A DNA stretch of 64,000 nucleotides from JAFKFH01 sp017307375 (GCA_965229335.1 OZ245874.1:310001-374000); one strand, 5' to 3'; shown: positions 7,688-16,474, counted from the first letter of the stretch. Made by a program: numbers and translations. Notes: generated by a model from the letters alone, not told the origin.

Positions 7688-9109
7688 ATGCAGTCGACCG
7701 CCTTCGACTTCGAGAACAACGCCCACAAGGCGCTGCACGACGCCGAACTGCGCCAGGCGATGGCGCGGGTGGCGACGAACTTCACCGGCGGCCGCGCCGC
7801 CGCCGCGGCGCGCCTGCCCGAGTTCGAGGCCCTGCGCGACCGCGCGGTCGAGATCAAGAACCACACCATCGCCAATCTCGATCACTACCTGGCGCTGTTC
7901 GAGCGCAACGTCGAGAAGCGCGGCGGCAAGGTCCACTGGTGCGCCACCCCGCGCGAGGCGCGCGAGACGATCCTGAGCCTATGCCGCCAGGTCGGTGCCC
8001 GCACGGTGACCAAGGGCAAGTCGATGATCGCCGAGGAGATCGCGCTGAATCCGTTCCTGGCCGAGAACGGGGTCGAGCCGATCGAGACCGACCTGGGCGA
8101 ATACATCATCCAGCTGGCCGACGAGCCGCCCTCCCACATCATCGGCCCGGCGGTGCACAAGACCAAGCGCCAGGTCGCCGACCTGTTCCATGAGCATCAC
8201 CGCAAATACGGCAAGGAGAAGATCCTGACCGAGGGCGGCGACATGGTCGCCGAGGCGCGCGAGATCCTCAGGCAGAAATTCCTCGATGCCGATGTCGGCA
8301 TCACCGGGGCGAATTTCCTGGTGGCCGAGACCGGCTCGACGATCATCGTGACCAACGAGGGCAACGGCGACCTGACCCAGACCCTGCCGCAGATGCATAT
8401 CGTCATCTCGGCGATCGACAAGGTGGTGCCCAACCTGGAGGACGTGTCGACCATCCTGCGCGTGCTGGCCCGCTCGGCCACCGGGCAGGAAATGTCGGTC
8501 TACACCACGTTCTCGACCGGCCCGCGGCGCGACGGCGATCTCGACGGTCCCGGCCAGTTCCACGTCGTGTTGCTCGACAACGGCCGCTCGGGCCTGCTCG
8601 GCACCGAGAAGCAGGACCTGCTGCGCTGCATTCGCTGCGGCGCCTGCATGAACCATTGCCCGGTCTATCACGCGGTCGGGGGCCACGCCTATGGCTGGGT
8701 CTATCCCGGCCCGATCGGCGCGGCGATCGACCCGGTGTTCCTCGGGCTGGAGGAGGCGCGGCACCTCCCGCAGGCCTCGACCTTCTGCGGCAAGTGCGAG
8801 CAGGTCTGCCCGATGCGGATCCCGCTGCCCAAGATCATGCGCCACTGGCGCGAGGAATCGTTCGAGCGGCGGGTCACCCCGGTCGTGCCGCGCACGCTGA
8901 TGGAGGCCTGGGCCTTCGTCGCCCGCCATCCGCGCCTCTACGGTCTTGGTGTCCGGCTTGCCGCCCGCGTCCTGAAGGCACTGGGCCGGGATGGGAAGAT
9001 CGTCAGCCTGCCGCTCGGCTCGGGCTGGACCGACGGGCGCGACTTCCCGGCGCCCGAGGGCCGGACGTTCCAGGAGATGTGGTCGGCCCGCCGGGGCGCG
9101 CGGTCATGA
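7688..9109 (+). CDS. lutB: L-lactate utilization iron-sulfur protein LutB (LldF)
   Basis: This 473-residue protein is the electron-transfer subunit of the LutABC lactate oxidation complex. The N-terminal two-thirds are the LUD domain, with VTKGKSMIAEEIALN near residue 110 and GANFLVAETG near 208. Two [4Fe-4S] ferredoxin motifs follow: CIRCGACMNHC near 314 and CGKCEQVCPMRIP near 367. The C-terminal extension is typical of LutB. The length is normal. It overlaps lutC by 4 bp (ATGA), so all three subunits are coordinately translated. Confidence 0.95.
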   Translation: MQSTAFDFENNAHKALHDAELRQAMARVATNFTGGRAAAAARLPEFEALRDRAVEIKNHTIANLDHYLALFERNVEKRGGKVHWCATPREARETILSLCRQVGARTVTKGKSMIAEEIALNPFLAENGVEPIETDLGEYIIQLADEPPSHIIGPAVHKTKRQVADLFHEHHRKYGKEKILTEGGDMVAEAREILRQKFLDADVGITGANFLVAETGSTIIVTNEGNGDLTQTLPQMHIVISAIDKVVPNLEDVSTILRVLARSATGQEMSVYTTFSTGPRRDGDLDGPGQFHVVLLDNGRSGLLGTEKQDLLRCIRCGACMNHCPVYHAVGGHAYGWVYPGPIGAAIDPVFLGLEEARHLPQASTFCGKCEQVCPMRIPLPKIMRHWREESFERRVTPVVPRTLMEAWAFVARHPRLYGLGVRLAARVLKALGRDGKIVSLPLGSGWTDGRDFPAPEGRTFQEMWSARRGARS

Positions 9110-9792
9110 CCGCGCGCGACCGGCTGTTCGCCAATCTTGGCCGGGCGCTGGCGACGGCACCGGGCCGGGTCTCGCCGGCCGAGGCTGCCGCCCGCCTCGA
9201 CCGGCGAACCCCCAACCTGATCCCCGACCGCGCGCAGGGCTCGGGAGAAGAGCTCGTCGAGCGCTTCGTCCAGTGGGCCGAGCGGGTGCAGGCGACGACG
9301 GCGCGGGTCGCGACGCTCGCCGACGTGCCGGCGGCGGCGGCCGACTTCCTCAACCGTCACAACCTGCCCCAGCGGCTGCGCCTGGCGCCGCACCCGCTGA
9401 TCGAGGGGCTCGACTGGTCCAGCCGGCCGCTGATCGAGGTCGCCTCGGGCCGGGCCGAGGCGCACGACCTGTCGTCGCTGGCGCTGGCCTTTGCCGGCAT
9501 CGCCGAGACCGGCACGCTGATGCTGCATTCCGGGCCGCAGACGCCGACGACGCTGAACTTCCTGCCCGACAACCACATCGTGCTGCTGCCCGCCAGGGCC
9601 ATCGCCGGTTCGTACGAAACTGCCTGGGCGCGGCTGCGCGAGGCATTCGGCGACGATTGGCCGCGCACGGTCAACCTGGTGACCGGGCCGTCGCGGACCG
9701 CCGACATCGAGCAGGAACTTATTCTCGGGGCGCACGGTCCTCGCCGCCTGCACATCATCATCGTCGATGACGACGCGCGACAAGAAGGCTGA
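9106..9792 (+). CDS. lutC: lactate utilization protein LutC (LUD domain)
   Basis: This 228-residue LUD-domain protein is the third subunit of the lactate oxidation complex. AGIAETGTLMLHSG (about residues 128-141) and the LNFLPDNHIVLLP segment are characteristic. The true start is the ATG at 9106, overlapping the lutB stop; the frame is open further upstream but without homology. Its C-terminus (TADIEQELILGAHGPRRL) is complete. It overlaps the start of smr by 26 bp. Confidence 0.92.
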   Translation: MTARDRLFANLGRALATAPGRVSPAEAAARLDRRTPNLIPDRAQGSGEELVERFVQWAERVQATTARVATLADVPAAAADFLNRHNLPQRLRLAPHPLIEGLDWSSRPLIEVASGRAEAHDLSSLALAFAGIAETGTLMLHSGPQTPTTLNFLPDNHIVLLPARAIAGSYETAWARLREAFGDDWPRTVNLVTGPSRTADIEQELILGAHGPRRLHIIIVDDDARQEG

Positions 9793-10369
9793 GGCCGAGC
9801 CGCTCGACGACGCCGCCCTCTGGGATCGCCTGGTTGCCGACGTCGCCCCGCTCCGCCGGTCGGTCCGGGTGAAGGTCTTCGCCGCCAAGCCCGAGACGCC
9901 GCCGGTCCAGATTGCCGCGCCGCCGCGGGTGCGGCCGCCGGCGCCGGCGGCCCGCGTGGTGCCGATCCCGCGCGGCATACCGCAGCCGCCCCCGAAAGCC
10001 CCGGTACCCTTCGCCGGCATCGACAAGCGCACCGCCGAGCGGTTTCGCAAGGGCGAGATGCCAATCGATGCGGTCATCGACCTGCACGGCCATACGCTCG
10101 ACGCTGCCTTCCGCCTGCTGGAACGGGCGCTGACCCGGGCGGTGGCCGGCGGCCAGCGCTGCCTGCTGATCATCACCGGCAAGGGGATCGAGCGGGCCGA
10201 GATGGACGGCTTCATGCCGTCGGGCCGCGGCGTGCTGCGCGATCTGGTCCCGCGCTGGCTGGCCGATCCGATCAACCGCGACCGCGTGCTGTCGGTCACC
10301 AATGCCAGCCATCGCCATGGCGGCGGCGGGGCCTTCTACGTGCTGATCCGGCGGCGCCGGGAGAAGTAG
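9767..10369 (+). CDS. smr: Smr/MutS2-family protein
   Basis: This 200-residue protein has a charged N-terminus, a proline/alanine-rich linker (about 45-80) and a C-terminal Smr domain. The motifs are AVIDLHGHTLDAA near residue 102 and LLIITGKG near 131. Smr domains are nicking endonucleases or nucleic-acid-binding modules related to the MutS2 C-terminus. In many alphaproteobacteria a gene like this directly follows mltA; here lutABC and a DUF3606 gene separate them. The ATG at 9767 lies inside lutC (26-bp overlap), consistent with translational coupling. Confidence 0.9.
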   Translation: MTTRDKKAEAEPLDDAALWDRLVADVAPLRRSVRVKVFAAKPETPPVQIAAPPRVRPPAPAARVVPIPRGIPQPPPKAPVPFAGIDKRTAERFRKGEMPIDAVIDLHGHTLDAAFRLLERALTRAVAGGQRCLLIITGKGIERAEMDGFMPSGRGVLRDLVPRWLADPINRDRVLSVTNASHRHGGGGAFYVLIRRRREK

Positions 10370-10385
10370 GATTATCGTCCGCCGA

Positions 10386-11324
10386 TCAGGTGGCGAGAAC
10401 GCGGCGGAAATAGGCGATGGTTTCCTTCAGGCCGTCTTCCAGCGCCACCTTGGGCTGCCAGTCGAGCACGCGGCGGGCCATGGCGATGTCGGGCTGGCGC
10501 TGGACCGGATCGTCGGACGGCAGCGGGCGGTACTCGACCCGGCTGGTCGAGCCGGTCAGGCGCAGCACCGTCTCGGCAAGTTCGCCGATCGTCAGCTCGG
10601 CCGGGTTGCCCAGGTTGATCGGGCCGGGTTCGCCGCCATGCGCCATCAGCGCCAGCAGCCCGTCGACGAGGTCGTCGACATAGCAGAACGAGCGGGTCTG
10701 GCGGCCGTCGCCGTAAAGCGTGATCGGATCGCCGGCCAGCGCCTGGACGATGAAGTTCGACACCACCCGCCCGTCCTGCGGATGCATGCGGGGACCGTAG
10801 GTGTTGAAGATGCGGGCGACGCGGATATCGACGCCGTGCTGGCGGTGATAGTCGAAGAACAGCGTCTCGGCGCAGCGCTTGCCTTCGTCATAGCAGGCCC
10901 GGGCGCCGATCGGATTGACATGGCCCCAATAGCCTTCCGGCTGCGGATGGACCTGCGGGTCGCCATAGACCTCGCTGGTCGAGGCCTGGAGGATGCGGGC
11001 CTGCCGGCGCTGGGCCAGGTCCAGCATGTTGATGGCGCCGAGTACCGCGGTCTTGACGGTTGCCACCGGATTGTTCTGGTAATGCACGGGGCTCGCCGGG
11101 CAGGCCAGGTTGAAGATCCGGTCGACCTCGACGAACAGCGGCAGGCCGATGTCGTGGCGGATCAGCTCGAAATTCGGCCGCTGCAGCTGGTGGCGGATAT
11201 TGGCTTTGGAACCGGTATGGAAATTGTCGACGCACAACACTTCGTCGCCGGCGGCAAGCAGCCGGTCGCAGAGATGACTGCCGATGAAACCCGCCCCGCC
11301 GGTAATCAACGTCGTCGGCGTCAT
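10386..11324 (-). CDS. UDP-glucuronate decarboxylase (NAD-dependent SDR, UXS type)
   Basis: This 312-residue extended SDR enzyme probably converts UDP-glucuronate to UDP-xylose for polysaccharide synthesis. The NAD site is TGGAGFIGSHL (residues 8-18). FELIRHDI, NLACPASPVHYQNNP and the catalytic Tyr/Lys in ACYDEGKR are specific to the UXS group rather than GalE or RmlB. No glycosyltransferases or other sugar-nucleotide genes flank it. It converges on smr and is divergent from the XRE gene. The subfamily call is good; the in vivo product is inferred. Confidence 0.88.
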   Translation of the reverse strand: MTPTTLITGGAGFIGSHLCDRLLAAGDEVLCVDNFHTGSKANIRHQLQRPNFELIRHDIGLPLFVEVDRIFNLACPASPVHYQNNPVATVKTAVLGAINMLDLAQRRQARILQASTSEVYGDPQVHPQPEGYWGHVNPIGARACYDEGKRCAETLFFDYHRQHGVDIRVARIFNTYGPRMHPQDGRVVSNFIVQALAGDPITLYGDGRQTRSFCYVDDLVDGLLALMAHGGEPGPINLGNPAELTIGELAETVLRLTGSTSRVEYRPLPSDDPVQRQPDIAMARRVLDWQPKVALEDGLKETIAYFRRVLAT

Positions 11325-11371
11325 GTCCGCTCCTCGGCGCTAGCACTTCCCCCTCCGACTACACCGCCGCG

Positions 11372-11749
11372 ATGCAGGCGGCAAGGCCCGGCGCAATGAC
11401 GCCGTTCGGGCTGAAGCTGCGCGAACTGCGCCGCGACCACGGGGTGTCGCTGAAGGCGATGGCCGAGGCACTCGAGGTGTCGTCGGCCTATCTGTCGGCG
11501 CTGGAGCATGGCCATCGCGGCCGGCCGAGCTGGTGGCTGGTGCAGCGGATCTGCGGCTATTTCCACATCATCTGGGACGATGCCGAGGAGTTGCAGCGGC
11601 TGGCCCAGATCTCGCATCCCCGGGTGGTCATCGACACCGCCGGGCTGTCGCCGGGGGCGACCGAGCTGGCCAACCGGCTGGCCCAGGTCATCGGCAAGCT
11701 CGACGAGGCGGCGATCGCCGATCTCCTGGCCCGGCTGGGGAAGCCCTGA
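11372..11749 (+). CDS. XRE-family helix-turn-helix regulator
   Basis: This 125-residue protein could instead start at the ATG at 11396 (117 residues), where the HTH fold begins. The HTH spans about residues 12-65 (GLKLRELRRDHGVSLKAMAE, with SSAYLSALEHG as the recognition helix). The remainder is helical with no effector domain. It is divergent from the UDP-glucuronate decarboxylase and convergent with hslU. Its target is unknown; the spacer at 11325-11371 is too short to hold much more than overlapping promoters. Confidence 0.82.
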   Translation: MQAARPGAMTPFGLKLRELRRDHGVSLKAMAEALEVSSAYLSALEHGHRGRPSWWLVQRICGYFHIIWDDAEELQRLAQISHPRVVIDTAGLSPGATELANRLAQVIGKLDEAAIADLLARLGKP

Positions 11750-11758
11750 GGCTTCCCC
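11737..11758. terminator. hairpin between the convergent XRE gene and hslU
   Basis: A 9-bp perfect stem (11737-11745 with 11750-11758) and 4-base loop CTGA overlaps the stop codon of the XRE gene and lies 12 bp past the hslU stop. There is no clear U-tract, so termination is inferred from position and stem stability. Confidence 0.55.
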
Positions 11759-11770
11759 GGCCGGTACGCG

Positions 11771-13087
11771 TTACAGGATGAACTTGCCGAGGTCGGTGTT
11801 GCGGGCGATGTCGCCGACATGCTTGCGCACATAGGCGGCGTCGACCTTGACCTGTTCCCCGGCCTGGTCGGCGGCAGTGAAGGAGATATCCTCCAGCACC
11901 CGTTCCAGGATGGTGTGCAGCCGCCGGGCGCCGATGTTCTCGACCGAGGCGTTGACCTCGAAGGCGAGTTCCGCGACCGCGTCGATCGCATCGTCGGCGA
12001 AGTCGAGCGTCACCTGCTCGGTCGCCATCAGCGCGACGTACTGCTTGATCAGGCTGGCTTCCGGCTCGGTCAGGATGCGGCGGAAATCGTCGCGGCTGAG
12101 CGGCTTCAGCTCGACCCGGATCGGCAGGCGGCCCTGTAGCTCGGGCAGCAGGTCGGACGGCTTGGTCAGGTGGAAGGCGCCGGAGGCGATGAACAGCACG
12201 TGGTCGGTCTTGAACGGCCCGTGCTTGGTCGTCACCGTGGTGCCCTCGATCAGCGGCAGCAGGTCGCGCTGCACGCCCTCGCGGCTGACGTCGCCGCCGC
12301 GATGCTCCGATCGCGCGGTGATCTTGTCGATCTCGTCGATGAAGACGATGCCGTGGTTCTCGGCCAGATCGATGGCTTCCTTGGTCATCGCCTCCTGGTC
12401 GAGCAGCTTTTCCGACTCCTCGTCGGTCAGCAGCTTCAAGGCTTCCTTGACCTGGGTCTTGTGCTTGCGCTTGCGGCCGCCGAACGCCTTGCCGAACATC
12501 TCGCCCAGATTGACCATGCCCATCTGCGCCCCGGGCATGCCCGGGATGTCGATCGTGGGCATGCCCTGGCCGGCCGTCTCGGCAACCTCGATTTCGACTT
12601 CCTTGTCGTCGAGCGAGCCTTCGCGCAGCATCTTGCGGAACTTCTGCCGGGTCTCGGGCGAGGCCTGCTCGCCGACCAGCGCGGTGATCAGCCGTTCCTC
12701 GGCGGCCAGCTCGGCGCGGGCGCCGACTTCGCGGCGGCGGCGGTCGCGCACCATGCCGATCGCGGTCTCGACCAGATCACGGCCGATCTGCTCGACGTCG
12801 CGGCCGACATAGCCGACCTCGGTGAACTTGGTCGCCTCGACCTTGATGAACGGCGCCTGGGCCAGCTTGGCCAGGCGGCGCGAAATCTCGGTCTTGCCGA
12901 CGCCGGTCGGCCCGATCATCAGGATGTTCTTAGGGAGGACCTCGTCCTTCAGCGCATCCGGCAATTGCTGGCGGCGCCAGCGGTTGCGCAGGGCGATGGC
13001 GACGGCTTTCTTGGCCTCGGCCTGGCCGACGATATAGCGGTCAAGCTCGGAGACGATCTCGCGGGGCGAGAATGCGGTGGCGGACAT
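11771..13087 (-). CDS. hslU: ATP-dependent protease ATPase subunit HslU (ClpY)
   Basis: This 438-residue AAA+ unfoldase forms the cap of the HslVU protease. The Walker A motif is GPTGVGKTE (about 58-66). The I-domain spans roughly 110-245 and contains a KRKHK-rich stretch near 210. The Walker B motif is VFIDEIDKI (about 250-258). The C-terminal tail NTDLGKFIL inserts into HslV. The length is typical. It lies 3 bp after hslV in the same operon. Confidence 0.98.
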   Translation of the reverse strand: MSATAFSPREIVSELDRYIVGQAEAKKAVAIALRNRWRRQQLPDALKDEVLPKNILMIGPTGVGKTEISRRLAKLAQAPFIKVEATKFTEVGYVGRDVEQIGRDLVETAIGMVRDRRRREVGARAELAAEERLITALVGEQASPETRQKFRKMLREGSLDDKEVEIEVAETAGQGMPTIDIPGMPGAQMGMVNLGEMFGKAFGGRKRKHKTQVKEALKLLTDEESEKLLDQEAMTKEAIDLAENHGIVFIDEIDKITARSEHRGGDVSREGVQRDLLPLIEGTTVTTKHGPFKTDHVLFIASGAFHLTKPSDLLPELQGRLPIRVELKPLSRDDFRRILTEPEASLIKQYVALMATEQVTLDFADDAIDAVAELAFEVNASVENIGARRLHTILERVLEDISFTAADQAGEQVKVDAAYVRKHVGDIARNTDLGKFIL

Positions 13088-13090
13088 GGC

Positions 13091-13639
13091 TTACAGGCTC
13101 TCGAGCGTGACGTTGCGGTTGGTGTAGACGCAGATATCGGCGGCGATGCTCATCGCCTTGCGGGCGATCGCCTCGGCATCCATGTCGTCGCGGTCGATCA
13201 GGGCGCGGGCCGCCGACAACGCATAGTTGCCGCCCGAGCCGATCGCGATCAGCCCGTCCTCGGGTTCCAGCACGTCGCCGGTGCCGGTCAGCACCAGCGA
13301 GACGTCCTTGTCGGCCACGGCCATCATCGCCTCGAGCCGGCGCAGATAGCGGTCGGTCCGCCAATCCTTGGCCAGTTCGACCGCCGCGCGCAGCAACTGG
13401 CCGGGGTGACGCTCGAGCTTGGCTTCCAGCCGCTCGAACAGGGTGAAGGCGTCGGCGGTGGCGCCGGCGAAACCCGCGAGGATCGACCCGTCGCCGAGGC
13501 GGCGGACCTTGCGGGCATTGGACTTGATCACGGTCTGGCCCAGGCTGACCTGGCCATCGCCTGCCACGACCACGCGGCCGTTCTTACGCACCGACAGGAT
13601 CGTGGTGCCGTGCCAGACGGGGGTATCGGATTGAGACAT
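13091..13639 (-). CDS. hslV: ATP-dependent protease proteolytic subunit HslV (ClpQ)
   Basis: This 182-residue threonine protease subunit is proteasome-beta related. After removal of the first 11 residues (ending VWHG) the mature chain would begin with the nucleophile in TTILSVRKNG. The catalytic Lys and the motif VIKSNARKVRRL follow, and DAFTLFERLEAKLE is conserved. It is transcribed first, with hslU 3 bp downstream. The promoter must lie in the spacer at 13640-14042. Confidence 0.97.
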   Translation of the reverse strand: MSQSDTPVWHGTTILSVRKNGRVVVAGDGQVSLGQTVIKSNARKVRRLGDGSILAGFAGATADAFTLFERLEAKLERHPGQLLRAAVELAKDWRTDRYLRRLEAMMAVADKDVSLVLTGTGDVLEPEDGLIAIGSGGNYALSAARALIDRDDMDAEAIARKAMSIAADICVYTNRNVTLESL

Positions 13640-14042
13640 CTACTGCAGCTTCCTTTGCGGGCGCCCACTTGGCACGCCCCTGGTCATCGGGATCATGGCT
13701 GATAGATCGGCGAGATCGCGGCGAATTTCAATTGGTAGCGGCTCGATATGGCGCCGAGCCCCCGACGGCGGCGCACCCGTTCTTACGAGGTAGCGGGCCG
13801 TTATCCGCCGAAGGGTTTGGCAATCCTGTCCGTTGATCATCTGGACGCGGGTCTTCGTCGATCGATCGACGAATGATCTGCGTACCCAAAATAAGTAGTG
13901 AAATTCATGATATGGCCAAATCAGAACGAATATTTATACCTAAATACAATATAGAATTCGCTATTTTTGATAATATTTCCGAGTCCTATTTGCACCATTC
14001 ATTTGCCGGAATCTGGTCTGCTTGCATAAGAAGGGGTGATCC
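13640..14042. other. 403-bp intergenic region, partly very AT-rich
   Basis: This spacer separates hslV from the NeuD-like gene. The first 215 bp have ordinary composition. From about 13,870 to 14,035 the DNA turns strikingly A+T-rich compared with everything else in the window. The change occurs at a 20-bp perfect palindrome. A 63-codon open frame crosses the AT-rich part but has no strong ribosome site and continues into the next gene in another frame, so I treat it as non-coding. It probably holds two divergent promoters and may be foreign DNA. Confidence 0.7.
13854..13873. repeat. 20-bp perfect palindrome
   Basis: TTCGTCGATCGATCGACGAA at 13854-13873 is fully self-complementary with no spacer. 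It sits where GC-rich DNA changes to AT-rich DNA, about 215 bp upstream of hslV and 170 bp upstream of the acetyltransferase. It could be a dimeric regulator site or a scar of insertion; nothing in the sequence decides. Confidence 0.7.
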
Positions 14043-14726
14043 ATGTCGGAAAGTGAGGTGCTGATCGGGCTTTTCGGCAGCGGCGGATTCGGCCGCGAGG
14101 TCATGCCGCTTCTGCGCCTTGCGATGGCCGAGGGCGAATTCGTGTTCGTCGAACCGGAGGGCCGGGACGAATCGGCGAACGGCCATCGGGTGATCGGCGA
14201 GGAGGAATTCTTCGCCGACCGGCGGCCGGCCAAGTTCGTCAATGTCGCGATCGGTGCCGGCCGGCTACGGTCGCGCGTGCTCGGCCGGGCCTTGGCACGC
14301 GGCGCGCAGCCTCTTTCGATCGTCAGCCCGACCGCGAGCATCCTGGACGGCAACGATATCGGCGCGGCGGCGATCGTCTGCCACCATGCGGTCATCACGG
14401 CCAACGCCCGGATCGGCCGCGGCTTCCATTGCAATCTCGGCGCCTATGTCGCCCATGACTGCGTGATCGGCGACTTCGTCACCTTCGCCCCCGGCGTCAA
14501 ATGCAACGGGAATGTCGAGATCGGCGACTATGCCTATATCGGTGCCGGCGCGGTCCTGCGCCAGGGCCATCCCGGACGGCCGCTGCGCATCGGGCGCGGC
14601 GCCACCGTCGGCATGGGTGCGATCGTGGTTGCCGATGTGCCCGACGGCGCGACTGTCGCGGGCAATCCGGCCAGGCCGCTGGCGCGCCGCGGAGGCCAAC
14701 CGGCGACGGCCGCCCCGGCCCTGTGA
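14043..14726 (+). CDS. NeuD/PglD-like sugar O- or N-acetyltransferase (left-handed beta-helix)
   Basis: This 227-residue protein has an N-terminal nucleotide-sugar binding part, starting with the glycine-rich FGSGGFGREV (residues 10-19). Residues from about 95 to 205 are hexapeptide repeats. GAYVAHDCVIGDF near 138 carries the likely catalytic His. VAGNPARPL is the usual end of the beta-helix. Relatives acetylate sialic acid, bacillosamine precursors or other surface sugars using acetyl-CoA; the substrate here is unknown. It interrupts the common hslV-hisB adjacency and is preceded by an AT-rich leader, both suggesting acquisition. Confidence 0.82.
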   Translation: MSESEVLIGLFGSGGFGREVMPLLRLAMAEGEFVFVEPEGRDESANGHRVIGEEEFFADRRPAKFVNVAIGAGRLRSRVLGRALARGAQPLSIVSPTASILDGNDIGAAAIVCHHAVITANARIGRGFHCNLGAYVAHDCVIGDFVTFAPGVKCNGNVEIGDYAYIGAGAVLRQGHPGRPLRIGRGATVGMGAIVVADVPDGATVAGNPARPLARRGGQPATAAPAL

Positions 14727-14795
14727 GCCCCCTGGCTTGCCGAGTCCGCGCGCGTCCTGCTATATCCCGGCCGACCAGCAAGAAGGAAAAGGCCG

Positions 14796-15413
14796 ATGTC
14801 GGTGGCCAACCCGCCGCGCGTGGGGCGTGTCGCGCGCAAGACCAAGGAGACCGAGATCGACGTCTCGGTCAATCTCGACGGCCAGGGCGTCTATGACGTC
14901 TCGACGGGCATCGGGTTCCTCGACCACATGCTGGAGCAGCTGTCGCGACATTCGCTGATCGACATCACGGTCCGGGCGAAGGGCGACCTGCATATCGATT
15001 TCCACCACACCACCGAGGATACCGGCATCGCCCTGGGCGAAGCCGTGGCCAAGGCACTGGGCGATCGCAAGGGCATCACCCGCTACGGCCAGGCCCTGAT
15101 CCCGATGGACGAGACGCTGACGCGCGTGGCGCTCGACTGCTCGAACCGGCCCTATCTGATCTGGAAGGTTCATTTCACCCGCGACAAGCTCGGCGAGATG
15201 GATACCGAGCTGTTCAAGGAATGGTTCCAGGCCTTCGCCCAGGCGGCCGGGCTGACGCTGCATGTCGAGAACCTCTACGGCGAGAACAACCACCATATCG
15301 TCGAGAGCAGCTACAAGGCGCTGGCCCGGGCATTGCGCCAGGCCGTCTCGATCGATCCGCGCGCCGCGGCGGCCGTGCCGTCGACCAAGGGCGTGCTGGG
15401 CGGCAGTCTCTGA
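14796..15413 (+). CDS. hisB: imidazoleglycerol-phosphate dehydratase
   Basis: This 205-residue monofunctional HisB (no phosphatase domain) dehydrates imidazoleglycerol phosphate in histidine synthesis. Metal-binding motifs are GFLDHMLEQL and HIDFHHTTEDTGIALGEA in the first half, and GENNHHIVESSYKALARAL in the second half. The ATG at 14796 follows AGAAGGAAAAG. It opens the his cluster; DUF2628 follows after 15 bp. Confidence 0.97.
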   Translation: MSVANPPRVGRVARKTKETEIDVSVNLDGQGVYDVSTGIGFLDHMLEQLSRHSLIDITVRAKGDLHIDFHHTTEDTGIALGEAVAKALGDRKGITRYGQALIPMDETLTRVALDCSNRPYLIWKVHFTRDKLGEMDTELFKEWFQAFAQAAGLTLHVENLYGENNHHIVESSYKALARALRQAVSIDPRAAAAVPSTKGVLGGSL

Positions 15414-15428
15414 CCAGGGGGTCGCGCG

Positions 15429-15833
15429 ATGCGAACCTATGACGTCTTCCTGCGGCCGGGTCGCCCCGCCGAGGATCCCGATCTGGTCCTGGTCAAGGAG
15501 GGCTTCTCCTGGCTGGCCCTGCTGTTCCCGCTGCTGTGGCTGCTGTGGCACCGCATGTGGCGCGGGCTGATCGCCTATCTGGCGGCCGGCATCGCCATCG
15601 GCGTCGTCGTCGGCCTGGCCGATGCCGGCGAGGTGATCGAAGGGCTGGCAGCGCTCGGTTTTGCCGTGCTGGTCGGGCTGGAGGCGCAGGACTGGCGCCG
15701 CGCCGCGCTGCTGCGCCAGGGCTATCGCGAAGTCGGCGTGGTGCGGGCCGCCGACGAGGATTCGGCGCTGGCGCGCTTCCTGGGCGGCTATCGCCTGGGT
15801 CGCCCGACCCTCGACGACGGAATGCCGGCATGA
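15429..15833 (+). CDS. DUF2628 membrane protein in the his operon
   Basis: This 134-residue protein has two to three hydrophobic segments (about 25-42, 46-62 and 66-84). The pattern EGFSWLALLFPLLWLLWHRM matches DUF2628 proteins, which often appear inside alphaproteobacterial his operons. Its function is unknown. The stop overlaps the hisH ATG (ATGA). A role in histidine synthesis is not implied by its place alone. Confidence 0.82.
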   Translation: MRTYDVFLRPGRPAEDPDLVLVKEGFSWLALLFPLLWLLWHRMWRGLIAYLAAGIAIGVVVGLADAGEVIEGLAALGFAVLVGLEAQDWRRAALLRQGYREVGVVRAADEDSALARFLGGYRLGRPTLDDGMPA

Positions 15834-16474
15834 GCCGCGTGGCCATCATCGACTACGGGTCGGGCAACCTGCGCTCGGCCGCCAAGGCGTTCGAGCGTGC
15901 GGCGCGCGAGAGCGCGGCGGACGCCGAAATCGTCGTGACCGACGATGCCCGCATCGTCGCCGCCGCCGACCGGATCGTGCTGCCGGGCGTCGGCGCCTTC
16001 GCCGATTGCCGTCGCGGCCTCGACGCGGTGCCCGGAATGGTCGAGGCCCTGACCGAGGCGGTGATCCGCCATGGCCGGCCGTTCATCGGCATCTGCGTCG
16101 GCATGCAGCTGCTGGCCACCCGCGGCATCGAGTTCGACGGTGCCCCCGGCCTCGACTGGATCCCCGGCGAGGTGGTGCCGCTGCAGCCGGCCGACCCGGC
16201 GCTGAAGATTCCGCATATGGGCTGGAACGACCTCAAGGACGTCGCCGACCATCCGGTGCTGGCCGGCATCGCGCCGGGCGACCATGCCTATTTCGTCCAT
16301 TCGTTCCATCTGCGCGCCCGCGATCGCCGGCATGTCCTCGCGGCGGCGCGGCATGGCGAGGATTTCGCCGCCGTGGTCGGCCGCGACAATCTCGTCGGTA
16401 CCCAGTTCCATCCGGAAAAAAGCCAGCGGGTGGGCCTGGCGCTGATCAGGAATTTCCTGGGCTGGAAGCCATGA
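15830..16474 (+). CDS. hisH: imidazole glycerol phosphate synthase, glutamine amidotransferase subunit
   Basis: This 214-residue class I glutaminase feeds ammonia to HisF. The nucleophile is Cys89 in GICVGMQ; the His and Glu of the triad are in QFHPEKSQ near the C-terminus. The N-terminus MSRVAIIDYGSGNLRS is typical. The start at 15830 overlaps the DUF2628 stop. The frame is open further upstream, but without homology. The stop overlaps the following GNAT gene by 4 bp. Confidence 0.97.
   Translation: MSRVAIIDYGSGNLRSAAKAFERAARESAADAEIVVTDDARIVAAADRIVLPGVGAFADCRRGLDAVPGMVEALTEAVIRHGRPFIGICVGMQLLATRGIEFDGAPGLDWIPGEVVPLQPADPALKIPHMGWNDLKDVADHPVLAGIAPGDHAYFVHSFHLRARDRRHVLAAARHGEDFAAVVGRDNLVGTQFHPEKSQRVGLALIRNFLGWKP

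Noticed and set aside
13873..14064. 63-codon open frame in the AT-rich spacer
   Set aside because: No convincing ribosome site, and it overlaps the next gene in another frame; amino acid usage reflects AT-rich DNA only.
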